A DNA stretch of 20,198 bases from Bacteroidota bacterium (GTDB taxonomy: Bacteria > Bacteroidota > Bacteroidia > Sphingobacteriales > Sphingobacteriaceae): NCBI GenBank assembly GCA_023450085.1, contig JAEXHI010000017.1, forward strand, positions 1 through 20,198, written 5' to 3'. How positions within the stretch are numbered: the first letter of the stretch is position 1; the number at the start of each line of letters is the position of its first letter. A program made the translations under genes and the position numbers. Below are positions 14,487-20,198 of this stretch, piece after piece. The notes beneath the pieces were generated by a model, which ran no database searches, was not told the DNA's origin, and saw only the letters and a list, made by a program, of their open reading frames with translations.

Positions 14487-14725
14487 GCGAATTCTTCATC
14501 CAACATGTAAAGGATTGCATAAAAAAATAACCGCAAAGGGGAAAAAAGAGTTACGCCAAGAACGCAAAGGCGAATCGTACTAAACGATAAAAAATAAATC
14601 TATTTAAATAAGGGATAACCTATAACTAAGTATAATATCTCTGAAACTTCATAAATCCTAGCATCCCTTATCTTTGCGCTCTTTGCGAATACTTAATCCC
14701 GTATGTACGGGATTGCGTTAAAAAA
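14487..14725. repeat. Repeat cluster: two diverged copies of a GCGAAT...GGATTGCRT element plus CGCAAAG tracts
   Basis: GCGAATTCTTCATCC...AGGATTGCATAAAAAAA (14487-14527) and GCGAATACTTAATCC...GGGATTGCGTTAAAAAA (14685-14724) are direct copies of one unit. The second contains a perfect palindrome, AATCCCGTA-TG-TACGGGATT (14695-14714). Between them lie CGCAAAGG tracts (14532-14573) and an inverted counterpart, TCTTTGCGCTCTTTGCG (14671-14687). No coding frame is present. This accounts for most of the 14300-14844 gene-free stretch. Confidence 0.6.
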
Positions 14726-14787
14726 CTAGTGGTATTCAGAAATACGCCCTAATAAACTCAGCACGAAAATGAACAAAACCTAATGAC

Positions 14788-14820
14788 AAAAAAAGAGGAT
14801 ACCCATTACGAGTATCCTCT
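14788..14820 (-). terminator. Rho-independent terminator of htrA
   Basis: On the minus strand a 9-bp stem AGAGGATAC/GTATCCTCT (14794-14802 with 14812-14820) with a 9-nt loop is followed by a 7-nt T-run, seen as A 14788-14794 on the plus strand. It begins about 25 nt after the htrA stop codon. Confidence 0.88.
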
Positions 14821-14844
14821 AACAAAATCATCTATGTGTTGTGA

Positions 14845-16404
14845 TTAGTTTCCGTTGAACGAGAAAGTAACAGCACCTTCTTCACTCACTCCCGAAATGG
14901 TAGTTCTACCGTCTCTAGAAGTTGGCAATGCTTTTTCGATATCTGCTGCGCTACCTACTGCCAAACCATTCACTTTAGTAATTACCAGACCTTTTTTAAC
15001 ACCCCAGTAGTCGAACAACTGACCAGGAACTACACCTGTAACTACTACACCGTTTTTCACACCATATTTGGCTTTTACTGCATCTGATGCTGGCGCAAAA
15101 CTTGCACCTAGTTTACTAATGCTAGCGCCAGTGCTTTTGTTATCAGATTTAGCGGCGGCTAAAGCAACAGAGCTTTCACCTTTTAAGGTTACATTCACAT
15201 CTTTAGTAGAACCATCTGCTTTTAAAACTGTTAAAGCAACTTTGTCACCAGGGCTCATACGACCAATGCGCTCTTGCAAATCTGGAGAATCGTAAATCGC
15301 TAATCCGTTTACTTTTTTAATGATATCTCCTGATTTAATACCTGCTGCTGCTGCTGCACCATTCTCCATCACGTCTTTCACATATAAACCTGAGTTTTCT
15401 TTCACTTTAAGTTCCTCAGCAACATCAGCATCTAAGGCTACAAAGTTTACACCAATATAACCACGTTTTACTGAACCAAATTTCTTAAAGTCTTCTAAGA
15501 TTTTCTTCGCCAAGTTCACAGGAATAGCAAATCCGTAACCTTCGTTTCTACCTGTTTGAGAAGCAATAGCTGCATTAATACCTACCAACTCTCCGTTAGC
15601 ATTTACCAAAGCACCACCACTATTACCTGGATTAATGGCCGCATCTGTTTGGATAAAAGATTCAATAGAGTTGTTGGTACGAGACGGTCTTTGTCCAGTT
15701 CTTCTGTATTCATCATACTCTTCTTCGGTCATTGTTCCACTTTCACGGTTTAGGATACCAATGTTACGTGCCTTCGCACTTACGATACCTGCCGTAACGG
15801 TAGTTTGTAAATCAAGAGGGAAACCAACAGCTAATACCCACTCACCTACCTGTACATTATCTGAATTACCCATTTTCACATAAGGTAAGTCCGTCGCATC
15901 TACCTTAATTAAAGCTAAATCCGTGTTGGCATCTTTACCGATAACTTTTGCAGTTACTTTGCGTCTGTTAGCTAAAATCACTTCAATTTTATCAGCTTTA
16001 TCTACTACGTGGTTATTAGTTACGATATATCCGTCTGGCGTTAAAATTACTCCAGAACCAGAAGCTGCTTGTGGTTGACGCGGACCACGTTGCATGCCGC
16101 CACCAAAACCAAAAAACTGTTCGAACATATCTTCCATTCCACCTCCATTACCCCTGCTCGATTTATTTTCGTAGGTAGTTTTGATATGTACCACTGCTGG
16201 AGAAACAGCCGCCGCAGCCTGCACAAAATCAGGAGCCCCAGCCGAAGATGCTCTTACCACATTACTAGCGAACATGGTATTCTGCTTATCGGCCAATGTT
16301 GAATGGTCACTTGGGCGCTCTAATAATTTATAGGCGCCAATTGCTAGTGCACCGCCCAAGAAAGAAGCAGCCACTACAATCAATCCTATTTTTTTCATTT
16401 GCAT
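14845..16404 (-). CDS. Do-like periplasmic serine protease/chaperone (HtrA/DegP family)
   Basis: This 519-residue ATP-independent protease degrades or refolds damaged envelope proteins. An uncleaved-anchor-like or signal segment (3-24) comes first. The trypsin-like domain has catalytic His132 (TNNHVV), Asp162 (ANTDLALIKV) and Ser262 (NPGNSGGALV). The first PDZ domain spans about 315-410 (RGYIGVNFVALD, GAAAAAGIKSGDIIKKVNG). A more diverged second PDZ is at about 430-515 (GVVVTGVVPGQLFDYWGVKKGLVITKVNG). A charged insertion (220-247, MTEEEYDEYRRTGQRPSRTNN) interrupts the protease domain, as I recall for other Bacteroidetes homologues. Starts at 16404 and 16398 (MKKIGL) are both possible. It is divergent from dapF, with repeated motifs upstream, and has its own terminator. 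Confidence 0.95.
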   Translation of the reverse strand: MQMKKIGLIVVAASFLGGALAIGAYKLLERPSDHSTLADKQNTMFASNVVRASSAGAPDFVQAAAAVSPAVVHIKTTYENKSSRGNGGGMEDMFEQFFGFGGGMQRGPRQPQAASGSGVILTPDGYIVTNNHVVDKADKIEVILANRRKVTAKVIGKDANTDLALIKVDATDLPYVKMGNSDNVQVGEWVLAVGFPLDLQTTVTAGIVSAKARNIGILNRESGTMTEEEYDEYRRTGQRPSRTNNSIESFIQTDAAINPGNSGGALVNANGELVGINAAIASQTGRNEGYGFAIPVNLAKKILEDFKKFGSVKRGYIGVNFVALDADVAEELKVKENSGLYVKDVMENGAAAAAGIKSGDIIKKVNGLAIYDSPDLQERIGRMSPGDKVALTVLKADGSTKDVNVTLKGESSVALAAAKSDNKSTGASISKLGASFAPASDAVKAKYGVKNGVVVTGVVPGQLFDYWGVKKGLVITKVNGLAVGSAADIEKALPTSRDGRTTISGVSEEGAVTFSFNGN

Positions 16405-16540
16405 AATTATTTTACTTTTTAGGTGAAACCGCCGTGCGCAAATTCCAAACGATTTCGTGGTTATTTGTATGTCGTGTATTAATACTTGAAATACATTTTC
16501 AAATTTAATACCATATGAACGATATTTGTATCATAATCAC

Positions 16541-16613
16541 GTCTAAAGACATGTTAAAAAATGTTAAAAGACATTACAACAGCGTGTTGACGTTTTTTGC
16601 CTAACAATTGTTA
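16541..16613. promoter_or_regulatory. Repeated motifs in the htrA-dapF divergent region
   Basis: ATGTTAAAA occurs at 16551-16559 and 16561-16569, exactly 10 bp (one helical turn) apart. AAAGACAT flanks the pair (16546-16553, 16567-16574). GTCTAAAGAC (16541-16550) and TAACAATTGTTA (16602-16613) are perfect palindromes. The phased repeats suggest a dimeric regulator site for htrA, dapF or both. No clear -7/-33 pair could be fixed. Confidence 0.35.
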
Positions 16614-16633
16614 CAAATTTATTGTATTTAACG

Positions 16634-17422
16634 ATGAAAATTAAGTTCCATAAATATCAAGGTGCGGGAAACGATTTTGTTTTGATTGACCACAGAGAAA
16701 GTCCTTTAAAAAACATTGATACTGAGCTCGTGGCCAAGCTTTGCGACCGTAGATTTGGTATTGGAGCTGATGGTTTGATGTTTCTTTTAAGCCACCCAGA
16801 CTATGATTTTGAAATGGTTTACCATAATGCAGATGGCAACGTGGGCAGTATGTGTGGCAATGGGGGCAGGTGTATAGTGGCTTTTGCCAAGCACTTAGGC
16901 GTGATTGATAGCGAAACTAATTTTTTGGCAGTAGATGGTCCACATTATGCCAAAATTTCAGCAGAAGGCAACTGGGTAGAGCTACAAATGATTGATGTAG
17001 ACAATATTCAGCAAGATGAGGAAGCTTTTGTACTGAACACAGGTTCGCCACATTATGTAAAAGAAGTAAATAACCTAGAACAGCTTGACGTTTATACCGA
17101 AGGCTACAATATTCGCAATAACGAAACCTATAAAAAAGAAGGCATTAACGTTAATTTTATAGAGCAAAAGCCAAATCATTTATTTGTCCGCACTTTTGAA
17201 CGTGGTGTAGAGGACGAAACCTATGCTTGTGGAACTGGTGTTACCGCAGTAGCGATGGCCATAGCCAAAAAACAAAATCAAATTGGCAAAATTGAAACGC
17301 CTATTAAAGTATTAGGCGGCGACCTACAAATTAACTTTAATTATGACGGCCAAAAATTTACCGAGGTATTTTTATGCGGCCCCGCAGAAAGAGTTTTTGA
17401 GGGGGATTATTTAACCTCATAA
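16634..17422 (+). CDS. dapF: Diaminopimelate epimerase
   Basis: This 262-residue, PLP-independent enzyme converts LL- to meso-diaminopimelate, the step that supplies lysine synthesis and peptidoglycan. The two active-site cysteines are in place: Cys74 in GSMCGNGGRC and Cys199 in ETYACGTGVTA. MKIKFHKYQGAGNDFVLID at the start, FGIGADGLMFL (41-51), NTGSPHYV (135-142), NVNFIE (172-177) and CGPAERVFEGDY (248-259) are all typical. The frame is open back to a TTG at 16622, but the ATG at 16634 gives the conserved N-terminus. It is divergent from htrA. A 46-codon ORF begins at its stop codon as TAATG. Confidence 0.96.
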   Translation: MKIKFHKYQGAGNDFVLIDHRESPLKNIDTELVAKLCDRRFGIGADGLMFLLSHPDYDFEMVYHNADGNVGSMCGNGGRCIVAFAKHLGVIDSETNFLAVDGPHYAKISAEGNWVELQMIDVDNIQQDEEAFVLNTGSPHYVKEVNNLEQLDVYTEGYNIRNNETYKKEGINVNFIEQKPNHLFVRTFERGVEDETYACGTGVTAVAMAIAKKQNQIGKIETPIKVLGGDLQINFNYDGQKFTEVFLCGPAERVFEGDYLTS

Positions 17423-17562
17423 TGCTCCTCGTTGTTTCTGATTTTCTTATTTGGTATTTGCTTTTTATTAGTATATGGCTATACGACCTCATAATCCTAA
17501 AAGCTAAGAGGTATCTGATATCCACAAAAGTAAAAAACACTACACTACCCTTCCGGTGTTAA
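17422..17562 (+). CDS. Possible 46-residue single-pass membrane peptide coupled to dapF
   Basis: The dapF stop and an ATG overlap as TAATG (17420-17424), the classic termination-reinitiation arrangement. The ORF encodes MLLVVSDFLIWYLLFISIWL, then YDLIILKAKR and a basic tail ending FRC. Residues 2-26 would form one membrane helix, followed by Lys/Arg in line with the positive-inside rule. The last 18 bp overlap the 3' end of the convergent DUF4304 gene. I recognise no family, and a chance ORF of this size in AT-rich DNA is quite possible. Confidence 0.25.
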   Translation: MLLVVSDFLIWYLLFISIWLYDLIILKAKRYLISTKVKNTTLPFRC

Positions 17563-17997
17563 ATCAAAATAATCTAACACAAAAGGAGGAACAGTGTGGC
17601 GATATTTCATTCCTTTTAATACTTCAAATAAATCCTTTTCGGTATACACAGATCTCATTTGATTGATAATCTGATCATCTATGAACTTCGACAAGTTAAC
17701 AACCCTCACTGCATCATCAATTTCATTCTCAAAATTAAGCAGCTCTCTTATCCCTTCTCGTTCGTCTTTGTCAAAAGATGTAAGACGAAAATCAAGATGA
17801 CTTCTAAAGCCATTAAGTGGTAAACTATTTATGATATAACTATAATTCAAATAATATGAATTGCTATACTGAGACTTTTGGAGATTGATGATTTTATTAA
17901 TTTCTTTTCCATTGATTACCCAATTGTTTCCTTTTCTTTTAAATCCAATTGGAACAAAAAGGGCATTCAAAAACTCTACAAATTCTGCTTTTTCCAT
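17545..17997 (-). CDS. DUF4304-family protein, probable toxin-immunity protein
   Basis: The 150-residue soluble protein begins MEKAEFVEFLNALFVPIGFKRKGNNWVING, the DUF4304 hallmark (short helix, then GFKRKGNxW). It continues with SQYSNSYYLNYSYIINSL and HLDFRLTSF. DUF4304 proteins are listed among immunity families of bacterial polymorphic toxins. An upstream ATG at 18036 would add 13 residues and overlap the preceding ORF. I prefer 17997 because AGGA precedes it by 5 nt and the start falls 11 nt after the previous stop. It lies directly downstream of the nuclease-toxin domain, so it is the likely cognate antidote of that domain. The 3' end converges on dapF. Composition is AT-rich compared with dapF. 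Confidence 0.72.
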   Translation of the reverse strand: MEKAEFVEFLNALFVPIGFKRKGNNWVINGKEINKIINLQKSQYSNSYYLNYSYIINSLPLNGFRSHLDFRLTSFDKDEREGIRELLNFENEIDDAVRVVNLSKFIDDQIINQMRSVYTEKDLFEVLKGMKYRHTVPPFVLDYFDLTPEG

Positions 17998-18008
17998 ATA
18001 TCCTAATT

Positions 18009-18263
18009 TTAATAAAGATCTAATACTGTATTCCATGTAGTACCTGGATACTTCTCTTCAAATACAGCTTTATATTTTGCCAACTGTTTATTTCCTTCCG
18101 CAATCTGTCTGGGATTATTTGGTTTTAATTCATATATTGTTTTTGTATTGAAATCTACGAAATCTGGTCTTATTCCTGATATTTTTGTGTATTCCTTAAA
18201 TGTCATTATATCATCTGCCAACCCAAGTTTATATGTCTCGTGCATTCTTTTTCCCATCTCCAA
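18009..18263 (-). CDS. Orphan PD-(D/E)XK nuclease-toxin domain (polymorphic-toxin C-terminal tip)
   Basis: The 84-residue frame reads MEMGKRMHETYK... ISGIRPDFVDFNTKTIYELKPNNPR... GNKQLAKYK... YPGTTWNTVLDLY. RPDFVD (D34, D37) followed by YELK (E45-x-K47) is the core of a restriction-endonuclease-like active site, and QLAKY (60-64) matches the QxxxY motif of RecB-type nucleases. As I recall, similar tips end Rhs-like and other polymorphic toxins in Bacteroidetes. The start shown is TTG; an ATG lies at 18257, with GGAG directly abutting it, a poor start signal. The frame is open to a TGA at 18285-18287, just inside the paralogous remnant, so this is probably the toxin end of a broken gene or a silent cassette. 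A DUF4304 immunity-like gene follows. Confidence 0.6.
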   Translation of the reverse strand: MEMGKRMHETYKLGLADDIMTFKEYTKISGIRPDFVDFNTKTIYELKPNNPRQIAEGNKQLAKYKAVFEEKYPGTTWNTVLDLY

Positions 18264-18264
18264 A

Positions 18265-18411
18265 CTAGATTTTGTATATAGTTGTCACCTGCATGAAGTA
18301 ACAAGGATTTCTACTTGTCTCATTTGCGACACTCACTTCTATCCAACCATTTTCACCAGCAGGAATATACCTAATTACAGCATTACCAAAAAGAAACTGA
18401 AAATCACATTT
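18265..18411 (-). pseudogene. Frameshifted remnant repeating the C-terminal segment of the 18798-20171 protein
   Basis: After an in-frame TGA (18412-18414) the minus strand reads QFLFGNAVIRYIPA, then GENGWIEVSVANETSR. The large upstream protein has QFFIGGAVIRYMPA, then SEDGWVEVSVTNYTSR. After TSR one base is missing; with it restored the remnant continues SLLLHAGDNY against SLLLHVGENY. By eye about 29 of 41 residues match. As it stands the frame ends at the TAG at 18265-18267. The toxin ORF continues from the same place in another frame. No start codon serves the remnant, and the N-terminal part of the gene is absent. Confidence 0.75.
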
Positions 18412-18422
18412 TCATGACAGCT

Positions 18423-18794
18423 TCAAGGTACTTTTTTGTATTCAGCCCCATCAATATCCTCGAAGAACATTAATTTATCTCCTCTATGGTGCGCATAATT
18501 AGAGCTTAATTCATCTAACTTAACATATCCAACAATATCCTTCCATTCGAAAAAAATTATCTGGCATTCACTTTTTTTTGACGATGATTTCCATTTACCT
18601 CTAAAAAATTTTTCTTTATTAGTCATTTTTTTATAAAAGTAAAAGTAGGTACCATCTTCATTTAAGATAATATAATTTATATCATTTTTATTATTATCAT
18701 TAACATATTTCCCGACGGCACTTTGTTTATTCCCACAAGGGTTACCATCACAAGACAACAAAATACTTATTAGAAGAAAATAGATTGTTTTCAT
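18423..18794 (-). CDS. Small lipoprotein, possible immunity protein
   Basis: The 123-residue protein has a lipoprotein signal peptide (MKTIYFLLISILLSC; lipobox LLSC, Cys15). It then has a small beta-rich domain with the pattern GKYVNDN, ILNEDGTYFYFY, GKWKSSS, FFEWKD. This recalls the many short 'G-K-Y...D-G-T-Y...G-K-W' lipoproteins of Bacteroidetes, which often have no assigned function. It starts 3 nt after the stop of the large 18798-20171 gene, so the two are almost certainly co-translated. Position, size and membrane anchoring fit an immunity lipoprotein for that large protein, but this is inference. The remnant of a second toxin copy begins just downstream. Confidence 0.6.
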   Translation of the reverse strand: MKTIYFLLISILLSCDGNPCGNKQSAVGKYVNDNNKNDINYIILNEDGTYFYFYKKMTNKEKFFRGKWKSSSKKSECQIIFFEWKDIVGYVKLDELSSNYAHHRGDKLMFFEDIDGAEYKKVP

Positions 18795-18797
18795 AAT

Positions 18798-20171
18798 TTA
18801 ATAAAATTTGGCTTTATCTATTTTGATGTTAAACTTAAAATTCTGTTGTATGGTCGACAATGGCCTATTAGGCTGTGTAGCGCTTCGCGAATAGTTTTCA
18901 CCAACATGCAACAATAAGGATTTTCTACTCGTATAATTAGTTACACTTACCTCTACCCACCCATCTTCACTTGCGGGCATATACCTAATCACTGCCCCAC
19001 CTATAAAAAACTGTACTAAATTAGAGTTTATATGCTTATTTATAGATTCTGTAATGGAAGTATGATCAGGGCTAAATTCTAGGCCTGTAATAATTGGATT
19101 TGTACGATTCTTAAAATTAAGGTAGCTCAAAGCTAATTCATTTACTTTAACATAAAAATCATCAAATATTTCCTTCAAAACTCTTCCTTCAAGAAATTTC
19201 TTAGTTATATCTTGACTATAAGTAAAGTTTCTAACGTTTTCCCCTGTACCAGTTGCAAACTCCCAAAGCAGAATAGCTATACCATGATTAGCATTATTAT
19301 TAAACTCTATCTGTTTTTGAGCTTCGCTAATACCATCAACAGCTGGCCATATGTTCTTAGCAGTCCCTCTTAATGATTTAACAAAAGAAATATCTATTTG
19401 CTCGACTATTCTATCTTGTATTTTTTGCGCAGTGCTTTTGGGTATTTGATTAAACTTGGATGTCTCGATTCTTAAATGATTAAGCCAATCATCGCTTAAA
19501 AAATCAAATTGACCATTGCTAATTTGATTTTCAAACGTAAATAAATCTTTAGATAGTGTAAGTAATTTTTTAAATTGGTTTATATCATTTAAATCATGAA
19601 TAGTTCCCAAGTCACCAATAATATCATCTTTTAAATAATCACTAAAAATCCTATTGACTGTTAAATACCCCACTGCCCATTTTACAAATTCCTTTGCTTC
19701 TTCACTATTTGCGTTTTGTGTGAGATAGGTAGTAATGGCATCTGCTATGTCAGGATTCTGGTTAAGAAAATCAGTTTCCTCTGGTGTCCATAAGTTATGG
19801 TCTAGCCGTAAAGGCACTGGAATGGGTACCGTTTCGGGTCCACCACAGGGCAGCTGCCAGGTACCGCCGCCTGGCGGTGGATAACTGGGCATTACATAAT
19901 TGGGATCTGGGTTACAACCCGGTGGATAGTCTGCAGGACCAGCTCCACCTCCGTTATTGCTACCCCCAGCGCCACCACCTGTGCTACCTACACCACCAGA
20001 GCCTATACCAACTGGAGGTTCACCGGGAAGTTCGCATTCTATGCCGCAAAAAGGTACCCAGCCGCAGAATTGCTTCGCACAGATATTGGTGCACATATCG
20101 CAGGTTTCGCTACATACACCTATTTTGGGACAGTTGCCTGTTGGCACCAAGATACAGATGGGCTGCGACAT
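18798..20171 (-). CDS. Large Cys-rich, Gly/Pro-rich protein, probable polymorphic-toxin delivery protein (5' end may lie outside the window)
   Basis: At least 457 residues. The first 46 contain nine cysteines (6, 14, 20, 24, 27, 31, 36, 42, 46), followed by a Gly/Pro-rich low-complexity stretch (47-122). A mostly helical region begins WTPEETDFLNQNPDIADAITTYL with NSEEAKEFVKWAV (128-167), a pattern I associate with Bacteroidetes polymorphic-toxin proteins. Residues 387-427 (QFFIGGAVIRYMPA... SLLLHVGENY) recur in the remnant at 18265-18411; a short 30-residue tail follows. No signal peptide is seen at the ATG. GGGAGGT directly abuts that ATG, and the frame stays open to the window edge (RTASSNEGG), so the ATG may be internal. 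The 5' part is visibly G+C-richer than the rest. The function is not established. Confidence 0.6.
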   Translation of the reverse strand: MSQPICILVPTGNCPKIGVCSETCDMCTNICAKQFCGWVPFCGIECELPGEPPVGIGSGGVGSTGGGAGGSNNGGGAGPADYPPGCNPDPNYVMPSYPPPGGGTWQLPCGGPETVPIPVPLRLDHNLWTPEETDFLNQNPDIADAITTYLTQNANSEEAKEFVKWAVGYLTVNRIFSDYLKDDIIGDLGTIHDLNDINQFKKLLTLSKDLFTFENQISNGQFDFLSDDWLNHLRIETSKFNQIPKSTAQKIQDRIVEQIDISFVKSLRGTAKNIWPAVDGISEAQKQIEFNNNANHGIAILLWEFATGTGENVRNFTYSQDITKKFLEGRVLKEIFDDFYVKVNELALSYLNFKNRTNPIITGLEFSPDHTSITESINKHINSNLVQFFIGGAVIRYMPASEDGWVEVSVTNYTSRKSLLLHVGENYSRSATQPNRPLSTIQQNFKFNIKIDKAKFY

Positions 20172-20198
20172 ACCTCCCTCATTGGAACTTGCAGTTCT

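Noticed and set aside
15068..16302. Plus-strand frames opposite htrA
   Set aside because: They are shadows of an intact, full-length HtrA with catalytic triad and PDZ domains.
16622..16633. dapF start at TTG 16622
   Set aside because: The ATG at 16634 gives the conserved MKIKFHKYQGAGNDF start.
17998..18036. DUF4304 start at ATG 18036
   Set aside because: It would overlap the toxin ORF by 28 bp; the ATG at 17997 has AGGA upstream and fits the family N-terminus better.

Overview
The window is 20.2 kb of a Bacteroidetes chromosome, most likely from the Sphingobacteriaceae (Pedobacter-like). The evidence is indirect: AT-rich spacers full of short interspersed palindromes known from this phylum, a Bacteroidetes-type -7 promoter element, an HtrA with a long insertion in its protease domain, SusC-like carboxypeptidase-regulatory modules outside SusC, and very weak Shine-Dalgarno sequences. 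No rRNA, tRNA, IS element or CRISPR array was seen.

Left part (1-7860): a repeat-rich spacer precedes groES-groEL, which ends at a strong terminator. A second repeat-rich spacer (about 2690-3440) follows, then an MgtC-family membrane protein. Its 3' end overlaps a convergent two-gene operon: a protein with two DPY-motif halves, then an NTase-like/HEPN protein. This operon is divergent from an XRE-S24 (LexA/cI-like) repressor, with several palindromic operator candidates between them. Next comes a single-chain Fe-S L-serine dehydratase.

Middle part (8016-14299): an ECF-type sigma factor, an anti-sigma-like membrane protein with carboxypeptidase-regulatory and TonB C-terminal domains, and a PaiB-like flavin-binding protein form one minus-strand operon in which all three genes start at GTG or TTG. 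Divergent from it are a DUF4349 lipoprotein, a YfbK-like VWA protein and a DUF4197 lipoprotein. The VWA protein carries the same LxEDxNALxEVxVVA module as the anti-sigma-like protein, so the two halves probably form one envelope-related locus. A possible short RNA and further repeats follow.

Right part (14845-20198): htrA/degP (minus) has its own terminator and is divergent from dapF. A 46-codon membrane ORF overlaps the dapF stop as TAATG. The last 2.7 kb, all on the minus strand, looks like a polymorphic-toxin locus. It holds a Cys-rich/Gly-Pro-rich protein open at the window edge, a small lipoprotein 3 nt downstream, and a frameshifted remnant repeating the C-terminal segment of the large protein. 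That remnant leads directly into a PD-(D/E)XK nuclease-toxin domain, followed by a DUF4304 immunity-like gene. This footprint of toxin-tip exchange is the most interesting part of the window.

All family assignments were made by eye from motifs and memory; no database search was run.
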